From assembly GCA_958295895.1 (NCBI GenBank), contig CATQHI010000009.1:214891-278890 (forward strand): a DNA stretch of 64,000 nucleotides, written 5' to 3'. The notes beneath the pieces are model-generated. The model did not search any database, was not told where the DNA came from, and saw only the letters and a list, made by a program, of their open reading frames with translations. This document shows, piece after piece, positions 18,315 to 27,854 of this stretch. How positions within the stretch are numbered: position 1 is the first letter of the stretch; each line of letters starts with the position of its first letter. Source of the DNA: Saprospiraceae bacterium. Its GTDB lineage: Bacteria > Bacteroidota > Bacteroidia > Chitinophagales > Saprospiraceae. A program made the translations under genes and the position numbers.

Positions 18315-21029
18315 TTAGCGTTTGACCACCATCGATCGGGCCACTAACTGCCCGCTGCGGTCCTGAGCGGTGAGGAGGTAGGTACCGGTCGGTAGGTCGT
18401 TCAACTCCCACTGCACCTGCGTACGCGCCCCACTGACGTTGAGCTGCTGCAGCTGCTGGCCGAGCATGCTGGTGAGGGTGAAGCGGGTGGCACCCAGGGG
18501 ATTTTCGATGGTAAGCCGGTCGGTGATGGGGTTGGGGTATACCCGTATTCCCTCCACGGTGATGGGCTCGAAAATGCTGGTAATGTTACTGCAGTCACCC
18601 CCGCCCACGGCGATGTCGTCAAAGTAGTAGGTCTGGTCGGTGGCGGGGATCTCCTGGTTGTTCAGGATGAGGGTGATCTGGTCGTAGCGCGCGCTGTCGG
18701 GGGTCTCGCTGAGGTTGAAGGTGAGTTCCTGCCAGGCGTTGGGAGTGGTATAGTCAGCGGTGATGTCGGTGGTCCCCGCCGGGTCCATATCCCCTTGCTC
18801 GAGTTTGAAAACCACGGTAGTGGCTACCGGCATCCACACTTTCATGGTGACTACCTTATTGTCGGTAGGCAGGGCCACGGGGGCCTCCAGGGTGGTAAAC
18901 AAGCCAGCGAAGGTTTCGTCTCCGTCGGCGGCCTCTTCGAAGACGCCCACCCGGGCACTAGTATTGATGCCTGTAGTATCGGGGTTGTCGACGATCATAA
19001 AATCAGCGTCGGTCAGCGAGCCGTTGGCAAAGTAGCTCCAGTCGGAAAGCGTAAGGTCCTCCTCCTCGAAGTTGACGACGCAGGAGCTCACGTAGGCCGC
19101 CCGGGTCAGGCGGAGGTCGTCGATATAGTAGGTCGCCTCGGCCGTGTTGTTTTCGCCGGCGCCGAAGAAGAGTACCAGCCGGGTGTACCCTCCGTCGACC
19201 GCATCACTGAAGTCGACGGTGTAGGTCGACCAGGCGTTGGTCGTATCGATGGCTACGTAGCGCTCGATGTCGACTGCGGTACCGCCCTCCAGTTTGAAGA
19301 GGAGTTGTCCCGCACTGGGGCTCCGGACCGTAGCCGATAGTTGATTGCGCAGACTCAGGTCCAGCCCCGCGGAGTCGAAGTCGATGACCAGGGAATTGAA
19401 GGCCCCGGGCTGGTCGCGGAAGGCTCCCACGCGGCTGCTCGGATTGGGAGAGCCCGGCCCGCCGTTGGGATTGTCCACTACGCTCAAAAACTCGCTACCG
19501 GTCGTGTAGGTCACATTGCGCTGGCACTCGAAGTCATCCAGGATACTCGGATCGGGCTCCACGTCCAGGCAGGCCTCCACGGTGCCCTGCCCCTGTACCA
19601 GGTTATCGAAGTAATAGGTGCCCGTGCCGGTGGTCCCCGGGGCAAAACGTAGGTTGATGCGGTCGAAGTCGGTCACGGCGGCGAAGTCGGCGAAGTTGAA
19701 GCTCAGCGTCTGCCAGCTGCTGGCCTCGGTCACGGTGGCCGTGGCGATGATGGGGCCGGCCACGGTAGCGCTGGTCAATTGCAGGGTCACCACGGTATTG
19801 GCTGCGGGGGCCCACACGTCGAGGTTGAGCTGGGGGTTGCCGCTCAGGTCGAGGCCGTCGGGCAGGGCGGCGGTGAGGGTGGCAAAGTTGGCCGTGCCGC
19901 GCACGTAGGAGCCGACGTTCTCACTCTCGTTACCCTCCGTATCGGGGTTGGCAATCACCGTGAAGGTGCCGTTGAGGGCGGCATTGTCGTTGGCCGGCCC
20001 CCAGTTTAGGCTCGCACCGTCCTCGAAGTCCTCGATGGCCTCCTGCGGCGGGGCGGGGGTGATGGTGATGTCGTCGATATAGTAAATGTCGCCAGCAGTG
20101 CCGTCTACGCCAGCGTTAAAGAAAAACACCAGTTGCTCGTGATTGGCCGCCGACTGGTCGCTGAAGTCGACGCAAACCTCCACCCAGGTCTCGGTCTCGG
20201 TGACGGCCACCGGTCTTTCCACGGCGGCCGATGAGCCGCCCTGCAGCTTCACTAGCAGGTTGCCGGTCACCGGGGCCCACACCTTCATGCAGATGCGGTT
20301 ATTGACCGACAGGTTGAGGGCAGCATTATAGTCGATGACTAAAGCAGCAAAGGCAGTGTTCTCATCGGTATACCGCCCCACGCTATCACTCGTATTGATG
20401 CCGCTCTTATCCGGGTTAGCGATCACCATCAGACTATCGAAGCCCGCCTCATAGGTGGCATTGCGCTGGCACTCGAAGTCGTCGATCACGGTAGCATCCG
20501 CCACCGTTCCCGCGCAGGGGCCGGCGGGGCGCACCGTCAGGTTGTCGAACAGGTAGGTATCGGCGCTTGCCTCCACCCCGGGGTCGAAGAACAGAATCAC
20601 CCGTCCGGCCCGTAGTGTGGTCGCTACCGAACTGAAGTCAAAGGTGTAGGTACGCCAGACATTGGGGGTGGCGATGTTTTTGGTCATCTCTACCGGCGTG
20701 CCCGCGCCCTCCAGTTTCATGATGAACGACGTTGCCGCCCCGGCATTCACCTGGATCGTAAAGCGGCTATTCGTCGTCAGGTCCAGCGAGTCGGCCAGGG
20801 TACCCACAAACAGGCTATAGGCATTCTCTCCGCTCTTAGTGTACGAGCCCACGTTGGCGCTGGAGTTGGCCCCGGTGCTATCCTCCGGATTGGCCACCAC
20901 GCCGTTATACGTCCCGTTGATGGCCTCCCAGGTGATGTCGGAGTCTCCCTCGAAGTCTTCCAGCACGGTCGTCTGGGCGTAGCCCAGGCCGGTGAAGCAG
21001 AGGAAAAGAAATGGTAGCAGTCGGTGCAT
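18315..21029 (-). CDS. 904-aa secreted surface protein with five tandem CBM-like repeats and T9SS-type C-terminal domain
   Basis: Five copies of a ~150-aa unit (DDFECQRN.TY...VIANPD.SGINTS..VGRY...FFF.AG......YYIDDI.I); end IRVYPNPITDRLTIEN...LPTGTYLLTAQDRSGQLVARSMVVKR. Confidence 0.85.
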   Translation of the reverse strand: MHRLLPFLFLCFTGLGYAQTTVLEDFEGDSDITWEAINGTYNGVVANPEDSTGANSSANVGSYTKSGENAYSLFVGTLADSLDLTTNSRFTIQVNAGAATSFIMKLEGAGTPVEMTKNIATPNVWRTYTFDFSSVATTLRAGRVILFFDPGVEASADTYLFDNLTVRPAGPCAGTVADATVIDDFECQRNATYEAGFDSLMVIANPDKSGINTSDSVGRYTDENTAFAALVIDYNAALNLSVNNRICMKVWAPVTGNLLVKLQGGSSAAVERPVAVTETETWVEVCVDFSDQSAANHEQLVFFFNAGVDGTAGDIYYIDDITITPAPPQEAIEDFEDGASLNWGPANDNAALNGTFTVIANPDTEGNESENVGSYVRGTANFATLTAALPDGLDLSGNPQLNLDVWAPAANTVVTLQLTSATVAGPIIATATVTEASSWQTLSFNFADFAAVTDFDRINLRFAPGTTGTGTYYFDNLVQGQGTVEACLDVEPDPSILDDFECQRNVTYTTGSEFLSVVDNPNGGPGSPNPSSRVGAFRDQPGAFNSLVIDFDSAGLDLSLRNQLSATVRSPSAGQLLFKLEGGTAVDIERYVAIDTTNAWSTYTVDFSDAVDGGYTRLVLFFGAGENNTAEATYYIDDLRLTRAAYVSSCVVNFEEEDLTLSDWSYFANGSLTDADFMIVDNPDTTGINTSARVGVFEEAADGDETFAGLFTTLEAPVALPTDNKVVTMKVWMPVATTVVFKLEQGDMDPAGTTDITADYTTPNAWQELTFNLSETPDSARYDQITLILNNQEIPATDQTYYFDDIAVGGGDCSNITSIFEPITVEGIRVYPNPITDRLTIENPLGATRFTLTSMLGQQLQQLNVSGARTQVQWELNDLPTGTYLLTAQDRSGQLVARSMVVKR

Positions 21030-21045
21030 GATCGAGATGGTTGAC

Positions 21046-22917
21046 TTAGTGAATCAAGAAGGGCAGGGAGTACGTCGTCTCCCCGTTAGTCAGGCGGATG
21101 TAGTAAGGCGCGGGTGAGGGGCGGGGCCTCAGGTGCAACGGAATCGAATGCGCTCCGCGCGCAAACGCCGTGGCGGGTAGCAGCCGGGCCAGGTGCCGAC
21201 CCTGTACGTCGAGCAGATCGATGGACAGGGTCTGAGCTCTGGGTAAATCCACCGAAAGGCTGGCGTGTTCGGTGGCCGGGTTGGGAAATATTTCGGGGGC
21301 CCGGACCAAAAAATCCGGTGGCGAAATCACGGCCGTAGACAAGGAATCTTCCACAAAACCGATGGCCGCCAGGGCGGGTGCGATCTCGGGGCTGGACATA
21401 AATAAGTCCCACAGCAGCCCGCTGCGGTAGTTCTCGATCATGGCCACGATGGGGCCCTGGTCGATGGCCAGGTAGCTGTCGGCGTACCAGTTGCGGTCCT
21501 CGTTGTAGGCATCGTAGAAGCCGTAGCGGCCCCAGAGCTTATCCCCCAGGTCACGGTAAAAGTGCTTCAGGGCAGCCAGGCTTTTATCGGGCGTATAGAC
21601 GATGCTGCTCAGGGCGGCGGTGGGCGTCAGGGTTCCGTTGTCGGTCCGGGCGTTGTCGGGGGCGTGGGCCAGGTAGCCGTCCGGATCGTCACTGGCCGTA
21701 AGCCCCCAGGCCTCCGGTCCGTAGCCGGCGTGGTCATAGGGATTTTCGACGCAGTGCGCGTAGTTGATGAGCGTCTGGTTGATGTTGCGCTCGAAATAAT
21801 TCGTGTAGCGATCACGCTTGTCCCGCGGATCGAAGCCGAGGTAACTGTAGTGGGTGAAGAACAGTGGCCCACCCTTCCCCCGACCAACGATCAGGGGAAT
21901 GCCGTAGAAGCTATTGTCGGTGGTGTAGTCGTCACCCACCCAGCCGGTGTGGTAGACCGAGGCCGGTATCCGCTTGGTGGAGTCCGGCGCGGCCGCGGCC
22001 AGGATGTATACGATCTGCGTCTCGTTGAAGCCGCGCAGTGGCAGGTCGATAGCAAATTCATTTGCCGGTGACCAGTGCCAGTACAGCACTCCCTCCCCCT
22101 GCTGGCGGTAGAAATTCCAGTCGACCCCCTCCCAGATGGCGTTGATATTAGCGCGTAGGGCAGTTTCCTCCTCGCTAGCTCCGGCGAAGTACTGCCGTGC
22201 GGTCAGTAGCCCCTGGATTAGGAAGGCCGTTTCCACCAGATCGCCCCCGTCATCGAGTGGGCTGAACGGAATCACCGCCCCGGTAGCCCCGTTCATCCAG
22301 TGCGCGAACGCCCCCCGGAAGCGCGGTACGGTAAGTAAGAAGTCCACGATCTTGATGGTTCGCTCCAGTGCCTGCTCCCGCGTGATGAAGCCCCGCTCTG
22401 CCCCCACGATCAGCGTCATGAGCCCGAAGCCACTGCCGCCGCTGGTCACCGTGGCTGTCGTACTCCGCTCGCGCGCCAGTCCGGACACCGGGTGGCCGAA
22501 GTCGTAGAAGTAGCGCAGGGTGTATTCCTGCACCATGTCCAGCAGTTCCTCGTCGCTAAATTCTACGGTTGTAGCCGTCACCGTATCGGACACCTCGCCA
22601 AGGGTGCCTGAGCCGGTCACTGCCCGTAGATAGTAGCGGGTGGTCACGTCGAAGTCACCGACGAAGTCGATGAAGCCATTATCGGTCAGCGTCCCCGTCC
22701 CCAGCTGCGCAAACTCTCCCTCCCCCCGGCTCCCAAACACCCGTACGCTCCTGACGGCCGGATTGGTGGGCGCCTCCCAGCGCAGTTCCACGTGGTGGTC
22801 GTAGCCGGTGGCGTCCAGGCCGGTAACGGGGCCGGCCTGGGCGGCTATTTCTGAATTGGTTAAAAGCAGCAGCCCCACTATCAACACTACGTACCCTATT
22901 TTCTTGTTTAAACCCAC
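21046..22917 (-). CDS. Fn3-like domain + GH144/glucoamylase-like domain + T9SS-type C-terminal domain
   Basis: VTGLDATGYDHHVELRWEAPTNPAVRSVRVF (Fn3-like); GFGLMTLIVGAERGFITREQALERTIKIVDFLL...AIDQGPIVAMIENYRSGLLWDLFMSSPEI; IFPNPATEHASLSVD. Confidence 0.8.
   Translation of the reverse strand: MGLNKKIGYVVLIVGLLLLTNSEIAAQAGPVTGLDATGYDHHVELRWEAPTNPAVRSVRVFGSRGEGEFAQLGTGTLTDNGFIDFVGDFDVTTRYYLRAVTGSGTLGEVSDTVTATTVEFSDEELLDMVQEYTLRYFYDFGHPVSGLARERSTTATVTSGGSGFGLMTLIVGAERGFITREQALERTIKIVDFLLTVPRFRGAFAHWMNGATGAVIPFSPLDDGGDLVETAFLIQGLLTARQYFAGASEEETALRANINAIWEGVDWNFYRQQGEGVLYWHWSPANEFAIDLPLRGFNETQIVYILAAAAPDSTKRIPASVYHTGWVGDDYTTDNSFYGIPLIVGRGKGGPLFFTHYSYLGFDPRDKRDRYTNYFERNINQTLINYAHCVENPYDHAGYGPEAWGLTASDDPDGYLAHAPDNARTDNGTLTPTAALSSIVYTPDKSLAALKHFYRDLGDKLWGRYGFYDAYNEDRNWYADSYLAIDQGPIVAMIENYRSGLLWDLFMSSPEIAPALAAIGFVEDSLSTAVISPPDFLVRAPEIFPNPATEHASLSVDLPRAQTLSIDLLDVQGRHLARLLPATAFARGAHSIPLHLRPRPSPAPYYIRLTNGETTYSLPFLIH
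21119..21137 (-). repeat. 19-bp dispersed motif copy (inside the GH144-like gene, C-terminal part)
   Basis: gggcggggcctcaggtgca. Confidence 0.75.
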
Positions 22918-23041
22918 TTTTGATCGACTTAAGGGAAGTCAAGGTAGGGGTTTAGCAGCGATTCCACGGGGTTCGGTGGGCAGAAAAAACTCGGAATTAT
23001 TGCTTTGCGCTTGTCCTAGCGCAACCGGAGGCTGCATTGTA

Positions 23042-24646
23042 CTAGTAGCCCGTATTCTGTAGCAGTTCCCCATTGCGCTGCAGCTCCTGCTGCGGCAGCG
23101 GTAAGAGCAAATGCCGCTCCTCAAAGGTCTGCCCCCAGGTATTGCGCTGGCCTACCAGTGGCACGAAATCGATCTCACCCCCCTCCTGTGTAAGGGGGTA
23201 GGTACGCGTGCGCTGCATGTCGAACCAGAGCTTGAAGTTGAAGACGAGCTCGCGGAAGCGCTCCTTCCAGACCTCCTCAACGAAGTCCTGCACGGAGAGA
23301 CCGGCCAGCGCGCCGCTGATCTCGTCCCCGTCCTGCTTGTAGTAGGCCCGGCTGCGGACCTGGGTCAGGTAGTCGACGGCCTCGGCGGTGACGCCCTCCG
23401 AACGGGCAATCGCTTCGGCCGCAATCAGAAGTACCTCGGGGTAACTGTATGCGGCAACCTCTAGCTCCGACTGGCCGGTGGAGAACACCGCATTGTCGTC
23501 GTGCCAGATGTAGGGCGTGTAGGGAAATTCTACCACCTTACCCGCTGTGTCGGTGAGCATAAAGTGGAAAAACTGGCGGTTCTGAATGCGTAGGTCTTCC
23601 TCCTGATCATAGCCGCGGATGAACTCGTCGCGGGGCTGGTAGGCTCCGTTATTGATGGTGAAGCTGATATCGCCCTCGCTAGTCCGGGCCCGGGTCAGAG
23701 TCACGGGATAGCTGTACTCCGAGTAGCCGGAGTTGCTGATGCCGATGGTGAACTCGATCGGGTACACGAACTCCTGGGCTACGGCCTCCTGGCGACGAAT
23801 CTTGTTGTAGGCGCTGTTCGGTAGGTCCACCTCCCCGGAGGCGGTGTAGCTGTTCTCGGCCAGAGAATGACTGCCCCCATTGATCACCCTACGGGCGGCG
23901 GCGGCGGCGGCGGCGTAGCTGTCCTCCTGTACCGGAAGGCCACTACGGGTCAGTTGGACATCGGCAAGCAGGGTGGCGGCGGCCGGCTGGGTAACGCGGT
24001 AGCCGTTGGTGACCATATTACTCGTAGAAAGGCCGGCATCATTGACCGCAAACTCCAGGTCGGCTACGATCTGGGCGTACACCTCGGCGGCGGAAGTGCG
24101 GGCCCGGTAAATGTTCTCGAGCGATTCGTAGGGTTCCACGATCAGCGGCACGTCGCCGAAGAAGCGTACCAGAAAGAAGTATGACCAGGCGCGGAAGAAA
24201 CGCGCCTCGCCGAGCAGCCGGTCGCTGTCGGCCTGCGAGAGCCCCGGGGTAGTGGGGATGTATTTGATGGCATTGTTGGCCCGGCCGATCTCGCGGTACA
24301 TCTGCGACCAGATGCCGTTGATGAAGCCGTCGGAGTTGATGGGGTTGAGCGTCAGCTGCTGGGCGAACTGAATGAAGGGCTCCTGCCCCTTGTACTCGTT
24401 GTCAAAGAAGCCCGTCAGGTAGGAAGGGTACATGATCTGGCGGCCGGAGTACACGCCGCCGTTCATCCACATGGCCGGCGCCCCGTCGCGGTACAGCGCA
24501 TTGACGGAGTTTTCCGCGTGGGCCGGCTCGGTGAAGAATTGATTGAGGCTGATCTCGTCCCGCGGCGCCTCCTCCAGGAAGTCACTACAGGAAAAGGTCA
24601 CCAGGGTCAGTAGCAGGAGCGCGAGGCGGTTGGATAGGTAATTCAT
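23042..24646 (-). CDS. SusD/RagB family lipoprotein
   Basis: LVTFSCSDFLEEAPRDEISLNQFFTEPAHAENSVNALYRDGAP; YPEVLLIAAEAIARSEGVTAEAVDYLTQVRSRA; NTGY end. Confidence 0.93.
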   Translation of the reverse strand: MNYLSNRLALLLLTLVTFSCSDFLEEAPRDEISLNQFFTEPAHAENSVNALYRDGAPAMWMNGGVYSGRQIMYPSYLTGFFDNEYKGQEPFIQFAQQLTLNPINSDGFINGIWSQMYREIGRANNAIKYIPTTPGLSQADSDRLLGEARFFRAWSYFFLVRFFGDVPLIVEPYESLENIYRARTSAAEVYAQIVADLEFAVNDAGLSTSNMVTNGYRVTQPAAATLLADVQLTRSGLPVQEDSYAAAAAAARRVINGGSHSLAENSYTASGEVDLPNSAYNKIRRQEAVAQEFVYPIEFTIGISNSGYSEYSYPVTLTRARTSEGDISFTINNGAYQPRDEFIRGYDQEEDLRIQNRQFFHFMLTDTAGKVVEFPYTPYIWHDDNAVFSTGQSELEVAAYSYPEVLLIAAEAIARSEGVTAEAVDYLTQVRSRAYYKQDGDEISGALAGLSVQDFVEEVWKERFRELVFNFKLWFDMQRTRTYPLTQEGGEIDFVPLVGQRNTWGQTFEERHLLLPLPQQELQRNGELLQNTGY

Positions 24647-24658
24647 GCGGTGCGCGGA

Positions 24659-27600
24659 TTAAAATTTGACGTTAAGGCCGAGGGTGAAGGTGCGGGGACG
24701 CGGGTACTGGAAGAAGAAAATGTTCTGCCCCCACTGGTTGCCCCCCCAGGAGGTAGCCTCCGGGTCCAGCCCCTGAAACTCGTCCGAGTTGACCACGAAG
24801 AGGTTCTGGGCGGAGACATACACCCGCGCGCTACCGAGGCCGAAACGGTCGGCCGAGATGCCCGGCAGATTGTAGCCCAGCGTGAAGGCATTGCCCCGCA
24901 GGTAGGAGCCGGAGACGATCCAGTGGTCGTCGACCTGGCTGTTCTGTCCGGCGTAGGCCTGGTTGCGGATTTCCTGCACCATGGTGTTCTGGTTTTCGGG
25001 CGTCCACCCCTCGGTAAGGATCGTGCGCAGGCCGTTGGCGATGCCGGAGCGGTCCTCGGTAGAGTGGTAGTACTGCTGCATGATGTCCACGCCGAGTACG
25101 AACTGTAGGTCTATCGTCAGGTCAAAGTTGCCGTAGCTGAAATTGTTGATGAAGCTGCCGTTCCAGTCGGGCAGGCCTTTACCGATGATTTCCTGCTCGT
25201 CTGAGCGTTTAGCCTCACCGGGTACGGAACCCACCTCCGAGGCCTCCTCGACCTCGTCGGTGCCCCAGGTACCGAGGCGGCGGTAGCCCCAGAAGGAACT
25301 CAGGGATTCGCCCACCCGCAGGATGGTCTGACTGCCGCTGACCCAGTAGGGGCCGGGGAAGATGTCCTCGTCGTTTTCCCCGAGCTTCTCGATACGGTTC
25401 TTATTGTAGCTGAAGTTGAGGGTGGAGCTCCAGTTGAAGGTGGGCCCGGTTACGTTCTGGGTGTTAAGCAGTACCTCCACGCCGCGGTTAGATACCTCGC
25501 CGATGTTGTCGAAGATACCGCTGAAACCCGTTGACTGGGGGATAGGTCGCGCCAGCAGCAGGTCGGTGGTCAGCTTGTAGTAGTAGTCCATCTCCAGGTT
25601 GACCCGGTAGTTGAACAGGGCCAGGTTGAAGCCTATATCGAACTGCTGGGTCTTTTCCCACTGCAGATCGGGGTTGCTGAGGCGGTTGATGACGGTATTG
25701 GTGACCCGCTGCCCGTTGATTAGGGTGGTACCCGAGGAGAGGGTTGCCAGCGACTGGTAGGCAGCAATCTCCGTATTACCAGTCACGCCGTAACTCGACC
25801 GTAGCTTGAGCGTACTAATCACTGGATTATTTGCCAGAAAGTCTTCATTAGACACCACCCAGCCCACGCCTACGGAGGGGAAGACCCCGTATTTATTGTT
25901 CTCGCCGAAACGGGAGGAACCGTCAATGCGCCCGGTCAGAGTGAGCAAATAGCGGTCATTGAAGGAATAGCCCCCCCGTAGAAAGTAGGAGTTCATCGTC
26001 CAGTCGTCGTAGAAAGAGCTTGGGGCACCGGGCTGACTGGCCGCCTGCAGACTATTGAAGCGGAAGAAATCGTCGGCAAAGCCCTGTACACCAATACCGA
26101 AGCCGTCGGCCTGCCGCTTCTGCCAACTCAGGCCCGCTACGGCGTTGATGCTATGGGGGCCAAACTGCTTATTGTAGCTCAGGTAGTTCTCCTGTTGCCA
26201 GTAGGTGAAGCGGTTGAGACTCTGGCTGGCGGAGCCCAGCGGGGAGGAGATGTTGACCAGGTCCGGCGGCGAGTAGTTCTGGAACAGCCGGTCCTGCTTA
26301 TCGAAGCCGAACTGGGTGCGTAGATCGAGTCCGTCGGCCAGGTGAAAGACCAGGTAGGCATTGCCGAACAGCTGGGTGCGCTTGGCCAGGCGGTCCTGGG
26401 TTTCGAGCACGTGTACGGGGTTGGCCATCGCCTCCAGGTTGTAGGCATCGGAGATCATCTGGCTATTGGAGTAGGTGCCGTCCGGGAAACGAACCGGAAA
26501 GATGGGCGGCATCTCGATCATGGTGCGCCGGGGTGACTGGCCGCCGCCACCCTCCTCGAAGCTGTTCTCCTTCGTCACGTTGGTCAGTATGTTGAAGCCA
26601 AAGGTCAGCCAGTCCTTAGGGTTGCCCTCGTAGGCCACCTTACCGTAGAGCCGGTCGAGATAGTTGTTGAGCATGATGCCCTGGGTGCCGGTGTAGTTGA
26701 GAAATACCCCGTAGGAGGAGTTGCCGGTACGCTGCTGGATCGACAGTTGGTGGCTATGACTCACCGCAGTACGCGTAGCCTCCTCCTGCCAGTCGGTGTC
26801 GTACAGGGGGTTGCCGTTCTCATCGAAGAGGTTGGGGTCGTCGGTGGTAAATACCGGCTCGGTACCGGGGCGGTACTTTGGCGTGTTTTCCATACCGATG
26901 CGTACGACGTCTAGCCATTCCTCGGCGTTGAGCAGATCCATCTTTTTACGTAGCATTCCGGCCGAGACGTAGCCGTCGTAGCCCACCGTAATGCCCTCGG
27001 CATTAGGACCGCGCTTGCTGGTCACGAGGATGACCCCGTTGGCCCCCCGCGAGCCGTAAATAGCGGTAGCCGAGGCATCCTTCAGCACCTCGATACTTTT
27101 GATGTCGTTGGGATTGAGAAACTGGATATCTTCCATCACTACCCCATCGACCACGTAGAGCGGGGCCGAGCTGGAGTTGATGGTGCCCAGGCCGCGAATC
27201 AGTACCCGCGGACTGCCCGTCGGCGAGCCGGAGTTCAGAAATACGTTCACACCGGCTACCTTGCCCTGTAGTCCCTGGATAGCATTGGTGACGGGTGCTT
27301 TTAGTAGCTCCTCGGAACCTACTACGCCGATGGCCCCGGTGACGTCCGACTTACGCTGCGTACCGTAACCCACTACGACCACCTCCGAGAGCGACTCGAT
27401 GTCGGAGCTCATCTGCACGTCGATCACCGACTGGTTGCCCACCTCGATCTCCTGAGTGCCGTAACCGATGGAGGAAAACACCAGCGTCTGCTCCCCCTCG
27501 GGTAAGGTGATGCTATAGTTGCCGTCAATATCCGTAACGGTACCCGTCGTGCCGTCCTTGACCTTTACGGTGGCCCCGATCAGGGTTTCGCTACTCAGCG

Positions 27601-27715
27601 CGTCACTTACCTGCCCGGTCACGGTGCGTTGTGCCTGAAGGCCGAGGGTAAGCAGCAGGCACAGCAGCACCAGCAAGGGCCTTCCCGCGGGAAGTCTCGT
27701 AGAAATGTCCATCAA
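24659..27715 (-). CDS. SusC/RagA family TonB-linked outer-membrane protein
   Basis: QRTVTGQVSDALSSETLIGATVKVKDG; GVVGSEELLKAPVTNAIQGLQGKVAGV; LYVVDGVVMEDIQFLNPNDIKSIEVLKDASATAIYGSRGANGVILVTSK. Confidence 0.95.
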   Translation of the reverse strand: MMDISTRLPAGRPLLVLLCLLLTLGLQAQRTVTGQVSDALSSETLIGATVKVKDGTTGTVTDIDGNYSITLPEGEQTLVFSSIGYGTQEIEVGNQSVIDVQMSSDIESLSEVVVVGYGTQRKSDVTGAIGVVGSEELLKAPVTNAIQGLQGKVAGVNVFLNSGSPTGSPRVLIRGLGTINSSSAPLYVVDGVVMEDIQFLNPNDIKSIEVLKDASATAIYGSRGANGVILVTSKRGPNAEGITVGYDGYVSAGMLRKKMDLLNAEEWLDVVRIGMENTPKYRPGTEPVFTTDDPNLFDENGNPLYDTDWQEEATRTAVSHSHQLSIQQRTGNSSYGVFLNYTGTQGIMLNNYLDRLYGKVAYEGNPKDWLTFGFNILTNVTKENSFEEGGGGQSPRRTMIEMPPIFPVRFPDGTYSNSQMISDAYNLEAMANPVHVLETQDRLAKRTQLFGNAYLVFHLADGLDLRTQFGFDKQDRLFQNYSPPDLVNISSPLGSASQSLNRFTYWQQENYLSYNKQFGPHSINAVAGLSWQKRQADGFGIGVQGFADDFFRFNSLQAASQPGAPSSFYDDWTMNSYFLRGGYSFNDRYLLTLTGRIDGSSRFGENNKYGVFPSVGVGWVVSNEDFLANNPVISTLKLRSSYGVTGNTEIAAYQSLATLSSGTTLINGQRVTNTVINRLSNPDLQWEKTQQFDIGFNLALFNYRVNLEMDYYYKLTTDLLLARPIPQSTGFSGIFDNIGEVSNRGVEVLLNTQNVTGPTFNWSSTLNFSYNKNRIEKLGENDEDIFPGPYWVSGSQTILRVGESLSSFWGYRRLGTWGTDEVEEASEVGSVPGEAKRSDEQEIIGKGLPDWNGSFINNFSYGNFDLTIDLQFVLGVDIMQQYYHSTEDRSGIANGLRTILTEGWTPENQNTMVQEIRNQAYAGQNSQVDDHWIVSGSYLRGNAFTLGYNLPGISADRFGLGSARVYVSAQNLFVVNSDEFQGLDPEATSWGGNQWGQNIFFFQYPRPRTFTLGLNVKF

Positions 27716-27744
27716 TGTGTGATTTGAGTTAGGAAGAAACGCTT

Positions 27745-27773
27745 GAAATATACTAGCTAAATCGTTTTACAAA
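27745..27773 (-). promoter_or_regulatory. Bacteroidota-type promoter candidate for the polysaccharide-utilisation operon
   Basis: Minus strand TTTG (27773-27770), 17 nt, TATATTTC (27752-27745), ~30 nt before the SusC start at 27715. Confidence 0.5.
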
Positions 27774-27854
27774 AGCAATATATGCTGCTTACCACCACAC
27801 CAACAAGAAAGCGAAGAAAAAACTTCGCCTTGTGCAACGGAGCCTCCACGATTA

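Noticed and set aside
23894-23915. (GGC)7 trinucleotide run
   Set aside because: Lies in susD and encodes an alanine stretch (YAAAAAAARRVI) at a position that is Ala-rich in SusD proteins; in-frame variation would be mild.
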